NCBI GenBank assembly: GCA_016190785.1
Contig: JACPPX010000157.1
Coordinates: 1 to 10,704, forward strand
Source: Chloroflexota bacterium
Lineage (GTDB): Bacteria > Chloroflexota > Anaerolineae > UBA7937 > JACPPX01
Length of the DNA stretch: 10,704 nucleotides
Direction: 5' to 3'
Positions 1-6,167 of this stretch are shown piece by piece. Numbering within the stretch: the first letter of the stretch is position 1; every line of letters starts with the position of its first letter. The notes under the pieces were generated by a model, which ran no database searches, had not been told where the DNA came from, and saw only the letters and a program-made list of their open reading frames with translations. The position numbers and the translations under genes were made by a program.

Positions 1-735
1 CGCTTCGGGATGGCTGCGGCCTATGATCCGCAGAGTCACCGCGTCTTCATATTCGGAGGTCAGGCGGGAAGTAATACTTTCTTCAATGATGTCTGGGCCT
101 TCGACCTGGCCACCGAGACTTGGTCCTTGCTCGTCACCAGCGGCGGCCCACCTCCGGCCCGATACGGCACCTCGGCCATTGTGGACCAGATCCGCAACCG
201 GCTGATCATCTCCCATGGCTTCACTACTTCCGGCCGCTTCGATGACACCTGGGCCCTAGACCTGGCTACCCTCACCTGGACCGATATATCTCCAGCAGGT
301 ACGCGGCCGCTCAAGCGCTGCCTCCATGAGGCAGTCTACGACTTCCTCGGCGGCCGCATGCTCCTCTTTGGGGGCTGCTCTTCCGGCTTCGGCCCCTGCC
401 CGCAAGGGGATCTGTGGGCCTTTGATTTGGCGACCCACACGTGGACCGAGCTGACCCCTGCCGAGGGACCGTCAGCGGTGAGCAACCCCGCCTTGGTTTT
501 CGATACGCAGCGGAACGAGGCTATCCTTTTCGGAGGCAACTCTTCGGACGGTCCCACCGCCCATCTCTGGGCCCTCGATGCAGCCACTGCTACTTGGTCG
601 CCACTGGACTTCTCTGGTCCCGCACCGCGGCGCAGCCACGACGCAGCCCTCGATGCCCGGGGGCAACTCTGGGTATTTGGGGGCATTGGAGAAGAAAGTT
701 CCAACGAGCTGTGGCGACTTGTCCTGCCGGGATAA
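1..735 (+). CDS. Kelch-repeat beta-propeller protein, 5' partial
   Basis: This is the C-terminal part of a kelch-type propeller. The frame is open to the left window edge (Arg-Phe-Gly before the first ATG at position 10), so that ATG lies inside a repeat and is not the true start. About five repeats of 45-55 residues are visible. Each has a hydrophobic strand ending in FGG or a variant (IFGG, LFGG, VFGG), followed about 10 residues later by the W-x-hydrophobic-D pattern (VWAFDLAT, TWALDLAT, LWAFDLAT, LWALDAAT) and a conserved Trp (TETW, LTW, HTW, ATW). Such domains bind proteins or glycans, and bacterial examples are often secreted or surface-attached. No catalytic residues can be assigned. 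The gene ends in TAA and is followed by a strong terminator, so it is not co-transcribed with the next gene. The family is clear, but the specific role is unknown because the N-terminus, including any signal peptide, is outside the window. Confidence 0.85.
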   Translation, partial: RFGMAAAYDPQSHRVFIFGGQAGSNTFFNDVWAFDLATETWSLLVTSGGPPPARYGTSAIVDQIRNRLIISHGFTTSGRFDDTWALDLATLTWTDISPAGTRPLKRCLHEAVYDFLGGRMLLFGGCSSGFGPCPQGDLWAFDLATHTWTELTPAEGPSAVSNPALVFDTQRNEAILFGGNSSDGPTAHLWALDAATATWSPLDFSGPAPRRSHDAALDARGQLWVFGGIGEESSNELWRLVLPG

Positions 736-754
736 GAGGGTGCGTATCGGAGGC

Positions 755-789
755 AAGGCTGTATCATCTTGGTGCAGCCTTTTGTTTTT
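755..789 (+). terminator. Intrinsic terminator after the kelch gene
   Basis: AAGGCTG at 755-761 pairs perfectly with CAGCCTT at 775-781. Inside, ATCA (763-766) can pair with TGGT (770-773) across a 1x1 mismatch, leaving a three-base loop. A T-rich tract (TTTTGTTTTT, 780-789) follows directly. It sits 20 bases past the kelch stop codon, as expected for a rho-independent terminator. Confidence 0.85.
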
Positions 790-840
790 AATGCATTTCT
801 CGGCTAAAATTTATTTTTGGACTCTAATCCTATCCTCAAA

Positions 841-847
841 GAGGAGG
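841..847 (+). promoter_or_regulatory. Shine-Dalgarno site that decides the lipoprotein start
   Basis: GAGGAGG is a near-perfect anti-16S match. It ends four bases before CTG at 852 and far from TTG at 900 (over 50 bases). The spacing is slightly short but acceptable, and it supports translation starting at the CTG codon. Confidence 0.6.
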
Positions 848-851
848 ACCC

Positions 852-1355
852 CTGTCCAGAAAGGCCTCCATAACAAAAGCCATCGCCGCGGCAATTCTCT
901 TGACCGCCTGTGTCCCGGCTACCCCAATCCCGCCACCCACTCCTGGCACCCAAACTATCACCATCTACTTCCTGGACCAAAATAAATTCTCCAGCGGAGA
1001 GCAGCCCTTTGAGGTGGCGGTCACCCGCGAGATCCATCAGGACGCTAACCCCATCATGGCTGTACTCGATGCCTACTTCGCGGGACCGACCGCGGAAGAA
1101 GCATCTCAAGGATTGGTGGCTATCTATAGTGGCTTCAGCGGGGTGCGGGATCTGCAAACAGAGGATGGCATCGCCTATCTTTACTTGGAAGGCCAGTGCC
1201 AGAGCATGGGTGCGGCCTATAATATCGCCAGTCTGCTCATCAAGAATCTCACCCAGTTTGATGAGATCCAATATGTGAAAATCTTCGATGAAAACGGCGA
1301 GACCGAAAATCCGGAGGGACCTAGTAACTCTATCCCCGGCTGTCTCCAACCCTGA
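852..1355 (+). CDS. Small lipoprotein with GerMN-like domain, CTG start
   Basis: The product is a predicted exported lipoprotein of 167 residues. Starting at CTG (852), the N-terminus has a basic n-region (Arg3, Lys4, Lys9), a short hydrophobic stretch and a lipobox Leu17-Thr18-Ala19-Cys20, so Cys20 would be lipidated. A Pro/Thr-rich linker follows (VPATPIPPPTPG). The rest resembles the GerMN (sporulation/spore germination) fold: a first strand TITIYFLDQNK, then a segment with ILDAYF-like helix character (AVLDAYFAGPTAEE), GVRDLQTEDGIAYLYLEG, and a late helix with NLTQFDEIQYVKIF. Why this start: GAGGAGG lies at 841-847, the frame is closed by TAA at 825, and no ATG, GTG or TTG occurs between that stop and CTG. 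The only other candidate, TTG at 900, would destroy the signal peptide. The gene ends 23 bases before etfB and may be co-transcribed with it. GerMN domains occur in envelope proteins of many non-sporulating bacteria, so sporulation is not implied. Confidence 0.75.
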   Translation: MSRKASITKAIAAAILLTACVPATPIPPPTPGTQTITIYFLDQNKFSSGEQPFEVAVTREIHQDANPIMAVLDAYFAGPTAEEASQGLVAIYSGFSGVRDLQTEDGIAYLYLEGQCQSMGAAYNIASLLIKNLTQFDEIQYVKIFDENGETENPEGPSNSIPGCLQP

Positions 1356-1378
1356 AACAAGATTAGGCAGGAGCGAGG

Positions 1379-2158
1379 ATGAATATCGTAGTTTGCATTA
1401 AACAAGTGCCGGACACGGCCAGCGTGATCAAGGTCAAGGACGGCCAGATCGATTATGAGGGGCTGACCTGGGTGGTCAATCCCTACGACGAGTACGCCCT
1501 GGAGGAGGCTCTGCGCATCAAAGAAAAGCAGGGCAGCGGGAAAGTGACCTTGCTCTCCCTGGGCCCGGAGCGGGTGAAAGAAGCCCTCAAAACCGGCCTG
1601 GCCATGGGTGCCGATGAAGCAGTCCACCTCAAGGATCCGGCCTTTGAGGGGCTCGACTCCTTCACCACCGCCAAAGTCCTGGCCGCGGCACTAAAAAAAA
1701 CACCCTTTGATCTCATCTGGTGCGGCTGGAAAGGGGTGGATGCCGACCAGGGGGTGGTGGGCATATCCCTCGCCGAACTCCTCGACTTGCCTCATGTATC
1801 TTTCGTGACCAAGGTGGAGATAGCCCCCGACGGGAAATCGGCCACCCTAGAGAAAGAGATTGAGGGGGGCCACGAAGTAGTGGAAACCAACCTCCCCGCC
1901 CTCTTCACCGCCCAGAAGGGGCTCAACGAGCCCCGCTACCCCACCCTCAAGGGGATCATGGCCGTCAAGTCCAAAATCATCCAGGAATGGTCAGCAGTCG
2001 ACCTGGGAGTCTCCACCGCTGAACTCGAGCCCCTAGCCGAGGTAGTGGGAGCTAGCCTGCCCCCCGCACGAAAGGTCGGAAGGATGCTCTCCGGCACGCC
2101 ACAGGAGATGGCTGCCGAGCTCGTTAGATTACTACACGAAGAGGCAAATGTCATTTGA
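1379..2158 (+). CDS. etfB: Electron transfer flavoprotein beta subunit
   Basis: This is the small subunit of the cytoplasmic ETF heterodimer, which passes electrons from flavin dehydrogenases to a membrane or soluble acceptor. The 259 residues match the family's usual length. Family features seen are the N-terminal IKQVPDT (7-13), VNPYDEYALEEALR (33-46), the nucleotide-binding CGWKGVDADQG (115-125), and the beta-subunit signature around GLNEPRYPTLKGIMAVKSK (181-199). The family carries AMP, or FAD in bifurcating forms, in this subunit; I cannot tell which form this is from motifs alone. The ATG at 1379 has AGGAG at 1369-1373 with five-base spacing. The gene lies 23 bases after the lipoprotein and 53 bases before etfA. 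No dehydrogenase or ETF-quinone oxidoreductase is adjacent in the window, so its electron donor is unknown. Confidence 0.95.
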   Translation: MNIVVCIKQVPDTASVIKVKDGQIDYEGLTWVVNPYDEYALEEALRIKEKQGSGKVTLLSLGPERVKEALKTGLAMGADEAVHLKDPAFEGLDSFTTAKVLAAALKKTPFDLIWCGWKGVDADQGVVGISLAELLDLPHVSFVTKVEIAPDGKSATLEKEIEGGHEVVETNLPALFTAQKGLNEPRYPTLKGIMAVKSKIIQEWSAVDLGVSTAELEPLAEVVGASLPPARKVGRMLSGTPQEMAAELVRLLHEEANVI

Positions 2159-2182
2159 TAAATCGAAATCCTGCCGTACTAT
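2155..2182 (+). promoter_or_regulatory. Possible internal promoter before etfA
   Basis: TTGATA (2155-2160) matches the sigma70 -35 consensus at five of six positions. TACTAT (2177-2182) matches the -10 at four of six, with 16-base spacing. It begins at the very end of etfB and would start transcription around 2189. It could add etfA transcript independently of etfB. The call rests on pattern matching only. Confidence 0.4.
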
Positions 2183-2192
2183 GCGAAATAGA

Positions 2193-2203
2193 CTTGTGAC
2201 AAG
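2193..2203. promoter_or_regulatory. 11-bp palindrome before etfA
   Basis: CTTGT-G-ACAAG is a perfect 5+1+5 palindrome. It lies just downstream of the putative -10 at 2177-2182, and its last three bases overlap the etfA Shine-Dalgarno (AAGGA, 2201-2205). It could be an operator or a small hairpin affecting ribosome access, or chance. Confidence 0.3.
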
Positions 2204-2211
2204 GAAATGAG

Positions 2212-3198
2212 GTGCCCAGTCCTATCTTGGTTGTCGCTGAGGAGCGGGAAGGGAAGCTCAACAAGGTCTCCTTTGAGCTCCTAGGAGCCGCTAGACGCCT
2301 TGCTGAGGGCAGCAGCGGGGGAGTGATGGCGGCTCTTCTCGGCTCCGGCCTTGAAGCCCTGGCCCCTGCCCTGGGCCATTATGGCGCCTCCCGGGTATAT
2401 CTTGTCGACTCCCCAGCCCTGGCTCAATACTCGCCAGAAGCCTATGCTCAGGCTCTTGTTGGGCTGGTGCAAAAGATTAAGCCAGAGGTGATTTTCCTGA
2501 GTGCCACCTCCCGTGGCCGCGACTTGGCCCCTCGCCTGGGGGCCAAACTGGGAGTGGTAGTGGCCTCGGACTGTACGGATTTCACTCTCCAAGATAGCGG
2601 GCGGCTGCTAATCACCCGCCCCATCTTTGCCGGCAAAGCCCTGGCCCAAGTTCGGCTCAAAGGCACCCCCCAAATCGCCACCCTCCGCCCCAATATCTTC
2701 CCTCCCCTCTCTCCCGAGACCTCGCGCACAGCAGCGATCGAGAAAATTACTGTCGAGGGAGCGACAGCCCGCGCGGTGACCAAAGAAGTGAAAAAGGCGG
2801 CTGCCGGCAAAAAGGATGTGGCCGAAGCGGAGATCATCGTCTCCGGTGGGCGGGGAATGAAAGGCCCGGAGAACTATCACCTCCTCGAGGAACTAGCCGA
2901 GGCCTTAGGGGGAGCGGTGGGGGCCTCGCGGGCGGCAGTGGATGCCGGTTGGCGGCCGCACAGCGATCAGGTGGGCCAGACCGGAAAGACGGTCACCCCC
3001 AAACTTTATGTCGCTTGCGGGATATCGGGGGCCATTCAACATCTGGCGGGGATGAAGACCGCCAAGTATATTGTGGCCATCAACAAAGACCCCGAAGCCC
3101 CGATTTTTAAGATCGCCGACTACGGGATAGTCGGGGATCTCTTCGAAATTGTCCCCCTCATCACCGCCGAAGCCAAAAAACTGAAATCCTACCAATAG
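2212..3198 (+). CDS. etfA: Electron transfer flavoprotein alpha subunit
   Basis: This is the large, FAD-binding partner of EtfB, 328 residues long. The N-terminal half holds the alpha/beta domain, with SATSRGRDLAPRLGAKLG (97-114) and TRPIFAGKA (135-143). The C-terminal FAD domain is complete: SGGRGMKGPENY (211-222), ASRAAVDAGWRPHSDQVGQT (238-257), LYVACGISGAIQHLAGM (265-281) and INKDPEAPIFKIADYGIVGD (290-309). These are the canonical flavin-contacting segments. The start is GTG at 2212, with AAGGA at 2201-2205 six bases upstream. An ATG at 2207 is in a different frame. The gene is separated from etfB by 53 bases, which is wider than usual for this stoichiometric pair and holds a promoter-like pair and a palindrome. 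A long inverted repeat follows 13 bases after the stop codon. Confidence 0.95.
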   Translation: MPSPILVVAEEREGKLNKVSFELLGAARRLAEGSSGGVMAALLGSGLEALAPALGHYGASRVYLVDSPALAQYSPEAYAQALVGLVQKIKPEVIFLSATSRGRDLAPRLGAKLGVVVASDCTDFTLQDSGRLLITRPIFAGKALAQVRLKGTPQIATLRPNIFPPLSPETSRTAAIEKITVEGATARAVTKEVKKAAAGKKDVAEAEIIVSGGRGMKGPENYHLLEELAEALGGAVGASRAAVDAGWRPHSDQVGQTGKTVTPKLYVACGISGAIQHLAGMKTAKYIVAINKDPEAPIFKIADYGIVGDLFEIVPLITAEAKKLKSYQ

Positions 3199-3210
3199 AG
3201 CCGCGGCGAG

Positions 3211-3259
3211 AATAGGACAAGGGTTATTCCCGAATGAGGGATAGTACCATTGTCCTATT
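3211..3259. repeat. Long inverted repeat after etfA
   Basis: AATAGGACAA (3211-3220) and TTGTCCTATT (3250-3259) are perfect 10-base inverted arms. The 29-base interior can extend the stem imperfectly: GGT (3222-3224) pairs with ACC (3246-3248), and TTCCC pairs with GGGA-type bases (3228-3231 with 3238-3241) around a GAATGA loop. No clean T-tract follows, although T-rich DNA does (3259-3278). It may be a weak terminator or an mRNA 3'-end stabilising hairpin for etfA, or a binding site upstream of the pilin gene. Confidence 0.6.
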
Positions 3260-3330
3260 GTGTTTCGTATTAGTTTTAGACACACTAGTATGGTTGGAAT
3301 TGAGCAGCTTATTTTCTGAGTTTGGTCATC

Positions 3331-3519
3331 ATGTCCGAAAGCCATCGCTCGCTCTCACGTGGTATCTTCCTAGTTGAGGAGCAGGGCCAAGCTTTATCCG
3401 AGTATGGAGTGGTGATCGTCCTAGTGGCGATAATTATGGTCGTTCTCCTCACTGTCCTGGGGCCACAAGTGGCAAATATGTACAGCCGCATCACTAATGG
3501 CCTAGCCGCCGGAAGTTAA
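3331..3519 (+). CDS. Flp-type (class IVb) pilin precursor
   Basis: The product is a 62-residue prepilin of the Flp/Fap family, which is normally assembled into thin adhesive fibres by the Tad secretion machinery. The leader has basic residues (Arg6, Arg10). Next comes the prepilin site Gly19 | Gln-Ala-Leu-Ser-Glu-Tyr, giving Glu at +5 and Tyr at +6, the hallmark pair of Flp pilins. A strongly hydrophobic helix follows (about residues 26-44, GVVIVLVAIIMVVLLTVLG), then a short hydrophilic tail. The mature protein would be about 43 residues. I chose ATG at 3331; a TTG at 3322 would add three residues and lacks a better ribosome site. The Shine-Dalgarno is weak (TGAG at 3317-3320). The gene stands alone, with its own terminator and a patatin gene convergent to it. 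No prepilin peptidase or tad genes lie in the window. Confidence 0.85.
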   Translation: MSESHRSLSRGIFLVEEQGQALSEYGVVIVLVAIIMVVLLTVLGPQVANMYSRITNGLAAGS

Positions 3520-3533
3520 GCCTGACTATCAAG

Positions 3534-3564
3534 AAAAAGCCCGACCGAGGAGGTCAGGGTTTTT
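3534..3564. terminator. Bidirectional intrinsic terminator
   Basis: CCCGACC (3540-3546) pairs with GGTCAGGG (3552-3559) with one bulged A and a GAGGA loop. TTTTT follows on the plus strand and AAAAA precedes (3534-3538), so it works in either direction. It ends the pilin gene (+) and lies 19 bases beyond the patatin stop (-), serving both convergent genes. Confidence 0.85.
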
Positions 3565-3582
3565 ATTGCCAGGGAGTGGAGT

Positions 3583-4509
3583 TCACCTGTACCGGCGGCG
3601 AGTTTGCCACACCACCGCCCCCGGCGGTGGCGGAGGGATATCTGGGGCAGAGACGGATCTGGCGCGCGGACTTCGCTCCCAAGCCGGAGTATCAAGATAA
3701 CCTTGCATTATTCTGTACCCCTCCTCCACCATCTTGGCCCCCTGGCCAAGTTCCCACAGTGGCATCCCCTGAAACGAGTCAATGGCGATGTGGTGGAGAA
3801 GGACTTCTTCTCCCATCTCCTCAATGTCCTCCAATAGCTGCTGATAGATTAAGGTGCTGATTGCCCGATTGGCGATGTTAATTGCTCCCCGGGTCAGGGG
3901 TTTGGGCTGGCCGGCATACCCCACATTGATGGCATAGACCTCGGTGGCCCCTTTGGCGGCGGCAATGGCGACCGGCACACTGGCTACTACTGCCCCATCT
4001 ACTAACTGGTGGCCGGCGGAAACGCGTGGAGGGAAAATGGCCGGGGCCGCGGAGGAGGCGAGAAGTGCTTCCACCAAATCACCCTCGGGGAGATCTCCCC
4101 ACAAGTAGAGCACTCCCCAGTTGATGTCTGCGGCGGTAACATAGAGCCGAGCCCCCTTAATATCTCCGAAGTGCCTTATCTGAGGAGGGATGTTCTTCTC
4201 GATAAATGTGTGCACCTTATCGCTGGAGAGAAGACCATCGCTCCCCGTCAAAAAATTCCATCCCATATTTAGCCATAAGCCGATGTTGGTCCTGGGGAAA
4301 AATGACTCTCGCCGCACCTTGCTCCAAATCTCGGCCAGTTGCCGGGTCCTCTCCAAAGTGGGGTCGATGGCCAGAAATGCCGCATTCAGGGCTCCAGCGG
4401 AGGTCCCTACCAATATCTGAGGGCGGATGCCTCGCTCCAGCAGAGCAAGAAGAGCCCCCGCCTGAAGCGCCCCCCTACTACCTCCTCCACTCAAAGCAAA
4501 GGCAATCAT
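3583..4509 (-). CDS. Patatin-like phospholipase/acyl hydrolase
   Basis: This is a predicted Ser-Asp dyad lipid hydrolase of 308 residues. The oxyanion-hole motif GGGSRG is at 8-13, the nucleophile elbow GTSAG at 35-39 (Ser37), and the catalytic Asp in DGA at 171-173 (Asp171). ASSAAPAIFPP (151-161) is the usual conserved segment before it. The family releases fatty acids from phospholipids or other acyl esters; the substrate here is unknown. There is no signal peptide, so the enzyme is probably cytoplasmic or membrane-associated. Start choice: an ATG at 4527 would add six residues but has no ribosome site. The ATG at 4509 is preceded by GGGAGGGG and gives the usual family N-terminus, with the first strand running straight into GGGSRG. 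The last about 25 residues form a Pro-rich, Arg-rich tail (PDIPPPPPG, then RRRYR) outside the catalytic domain. It is transcribed divergently from pgeF and convergently with the pilin gene. Confidence 0.92.
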   Translation of the reverse strand: MIAFALSGGGSRGALQAGALLALLERGIRPQILVGTSAGALNAAFLAIDPTLERTRQLAEIWSKVRRESFFPRTNIGLWLNMGWNFLTGSDGLLSSDKVHTFIEKNIPPQIRHFGDIKGARLYVTAADINWGVLYLWGDLPEGDLVEALLASSAAPAIFPPRVSAGHQLVDGAVVASVPVAIAAAKGATEVYAINVGYAGQPKPLTRGAINIANRAISTLIYQQLLEDIEEMGEEVLLHHIAIDSFQGMPLWELGQGAKMVEEGYRIMQGYLDTPAWERSPRARSVSAPDIPPPPPGAVVWQTRRRYR

Positions 4510-4555
4510 TTCCCCTCCCGCAACCATTCTAGGCGGTTATTGAGCACCTGTCCAG

Positions 4556-4584
4556 TTGTCGCCGCTATGCCTCGATGTTAAACT
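4556..4584 (+). promoter_or_regulatory. Possible promoter of the pgeF operon
   Basis: TTGTCG (4556-4561) and TAAACT (4579-4584) are separated by 17 bases, and each matches consensus at four of six positions. It lies in the 106-base divergent gap with the patatin gene and would start transcription near 4591, giving a short leader. This is a moderate match only. Confidence 0.4.
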
Positions 4585-4590
4585 TTACCA

Positions 4591-4609
4591 AGCAAGTTCA
4601 TATCTTGCT
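4591..4609 (+). repeat. Inverted repeat in the pgeF leader
   Basis: AGCAAG (4591-4596) and CTTGCT (4604-4609) are perfect 6-base inverted arms around a 7-base loop, ending six bases before the chosen pgeF ATG. They occupy the place where a Shine-Dalgarno site should be, and no good one is seen. It could be a 5' mRNA hairpin or an operator at the predicted transcription start. Confidence 0.4.
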
Positions 4610-4615
4610 GATAAG

Positions 4616-5395
4616 ATGATTCGCCACGAAGCCCACGGTCTGGTCTATTACACCTTCCCTAGCCTGGAGGGGGAGGGAATAGCTCACGCCGTGCTTACCC
4701 GTAAAGGGGGTAAGAGCCAACCTCCATATGGCGGGCTGAATGTAGGGCATAGAGTAGGTGATAATCCGCAAGTAGTAGAAGCCAACCACCGATTGATCCT
4801 TGAACACTTGGGGCTGAAGCCTCAGAATTTAGTCACTGCCCACCAAGTCCACGGTTCAGCGGTAGCCATCATCGGTCATAAACACGGAGGAAGCATTATC
4901 CCTGCCACCGACGGCTTGGTCACCGCCCAGAGTGGTATACTCCTCATGCTTCGCTTCGCCGACTGTGTCCCCATCTTTCTCTACGATCCCCGCCATCATA
5001 CGCTAGCTCTGGGCCATGCCGGCTGGCGGGGGATCGCCGCCGGACTGGCGCGGAGCATGGTGCAAGCCATGTCAAGGGAGATGGGAAGCGATCCTCGGGA
5101 AATCATCGCCGCCCTGGGACCGGCGGCCGGAGCCTGTTGCTATACTGTTGGGGAAGAGGTCATTGACTCCATAAAATCAAGCGTGCCCCACTGGGAAAAA
5201 GCGGTGGATAGAAGGAATGGGGCTTTTTACCTGGACATGTGGCATTCCATCAGCCTGCAACTCGGTGGGTCTGGGGTTTCCTCTATCGAGATCAGTTCTA
5301 TCTGCACCGCCATGAATACAGAAGAGTTTTTCTCCCATCGCGGGGAAAAGGGCCGCACCGGTCGCTTCGCCTGCCTGGCCTGGCTTAGGGAATAG
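4616..5395 (+). CDS. pgeF: YfiH/LACC1-family protein (PgeF, YlmD)
   Basis: This is a cytoplasmic zinc protein of the laccase-domain (formerly DUF152) family. Members act on purine nucleosides, and E. coli YfiH is reported to edit peptidoglycan precursors. In the 259-residue product, HQVHG (76-80) gives His79, RFADCVPI (113-120) gives Cys117, and GHAGWRG (133-139) gives His134; these three are the zinc ligands of the family. PYGGLNVGHRVGDNP (37-51) and a C-terminal stretch around FFSHRGEKGRTGR (238-250) are also typical. I chose ATG at 4616 because it gives the standard N-terminus; a TTG at 4556 would add 20 residues without support. The ribosome site is weak, and a small inverted repeat lies just before it. 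It is first of four tightly packed genes, with yggS starting three bases after its stop, matching the ylmD-ylmE order seen near division genes in many Gram-positive bacteria. Confidence 0.92.
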   Translation: MIRHEAHGLVYYTFPSLEGEGIAHAVLTRKGGKSQPPYGGLNVGHRVGDNPQVVEANHRLILEHLGLKPQNLVTAHQVHGSAVAIIGHKHGGSIIPATDGLVTAQSGILLMLRFADCVPIFLYDPRHHTLALGHAGWRGIAAGLARSMVQAMSREMGSDPREIIAALGPAAGACCYTVGEEVIDSIKSSVPHWEKAVDRRNGAFYLDMWHSISLQLGGSGVSSIEISSICTAMNTEEFFSHRGEKGRTGRFACLAWLRE

Positions 5396-5398
5396 AGG

Positions 5399-6151
5399 AT
5401 GGCTTTGCGGACCGGGATCATCCTCGATCGCCAGCAGATAGCCGCCACCTTGGCCCAGGTGGAGGAACGGATTGCTGCTGCCTGCCTCCGTGCTGGCCGG
5501 GAGCGGGGCGAGATCACCCTTATTGCCATCACCAAATCCTTCCCTCTGGAAGTAATCCGCGAGGCTGTCTCCCTGGAGATTACTAATGTTGGTGAAAATC
5601 GGGTTCAGGAGGCAGCACAAAAAATACCAGCCCTCAAAGCCGAGGGATTACTAGCCACTTGGCATATGGTAGGTCCTTTGCAAAAGAATAAAGTAAAAAA
5701 AGCGGTTGAACTCTTTGACTGGCTCCATTCCCTGGAGAGTGGGGCCCTAGCCAAGGAATTGCAAAAGTGGGCCGGGAAAGGGGAAAAGAGGTGGCCGGTG
5801 CTTATCGAGGTTAATACTTCGGGCGAAGAGCAAAAGCATGGTTTCTTTTTACCCCTGCAGGCATCTTCCCGACAGCGACAGGGGTTCTGGGAGGCGGTGC
5901 AGCAAATCGCCTCACTTCCCAGCCTTTCCCTGCAAGGCTTGATGACCATGGCCCCCCTGGACGCCCCTGGAGAAGAAGCTCGGCCCTACTTTCGCCACCT
6001 CCGCCTCCTAAGCGAGGAACTAACCAGGCGTTATCCCCAGGCCCAGCATCTTTCTATGGGGATGACTGATGATTTCGAAGTGGCAGTTGAAGAAGGAGCA
6101 ACTATGCTCCGCATCGGCCGTGCCCTTTTTGGGGAAAGGCCGGAGAAATGA
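5399..6151 (+). CDS. yggS: YggS/PLPBP-family pyridoxal-phosphate homeostasis protein
   Basis: This PLP-binding protein, also called YlmE or PROSC, has an alanine-racemase-like barrel but no known enzymatic activity. It balances pyridoxal 5'-phosphate and affects amino-acid pools. In 250 residues the PLP lysine is Lys46 (AITKSFP, 43-49). Also present are GENRVQE (65-71), WHMVGPLQKNK (88-98), VNTSGEEQKHGF (138-149), GLMTMAP (180-186), LSMGMTDDFEVAVEEGATM (218-236, with Thr where Ser is common) and RIGRALFG (238-245). The segment 149-163 (FLPLQASSRQRQ) seems longer and more polar than usual, probably a surface loop. ATG at 5399 follows the pgeF stop by three bases, with an AGG right next to it and TTAGGG further up, so translation is probably coupled. 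Its place before proC recalls the yggS-proC pairing known in other bacteria. Confidence 0.95.
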   Translation: MALRTGIILDRQQIAATLAQVEERIAAACLRAGRERGEITLIAITKSFPLEVIREAVSLEITNVGENRVQEAAQKIPALKAEGLLATWHMVGPLQKNKVKKAVELFDWLHSLESGALAKELQKWAGKGEKRWPVLIEVNTSGEEQKHGFFLPLQASSRQRQGFWEAVQQIASLPSLSLQGLMTMAPLDAPGEEARPYFRHLRLLSEELTRRYPQAQHLSMGMTDDFEVAVEEGATMLRIGRALFGERPEK

Positions 6152-6167
6152 GCAAGGAGTAGAAAAG

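Noticed and set aside
782..810. Possible promoter TTGTTT-17-TAAAAT before the lipoprotein gene
   Set aside because: The -35 half lies inside the T-tract of the kelch terminator and matches only three of six bases. The TAAAAT could still be a real -10, but there is no independent support.
804..1349. Long minus-strand ORF opposite the lipoprotein gene
   Set aside because: It shows no recognisable domain, lies wholly over a well-supported plus-strand gene and has no promoter or ribosome site; it is a shadow frame.
900..1355. TTG at 900 as start of the lipoprotein gene
   Set aside because: It has no ribosome site at proper distance and would begin inside the hydrophobic signal, three codons before the lipobox Cys.
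3258..3291. Promoter for the pilin gene (TTGTGT ... TAGTAT)
   Set aside because: The spacing between the hexamers is 22 bases, too long for a sigma70 promoter, and no better -35 is present.
6069..6167. N-terminal extension of proC beginning inside yggS
   Set aside because: The extra 33 codons overlap the conserved C-terminus of yggS in another frame. A clear AAGGAG supports ATG at 6168.
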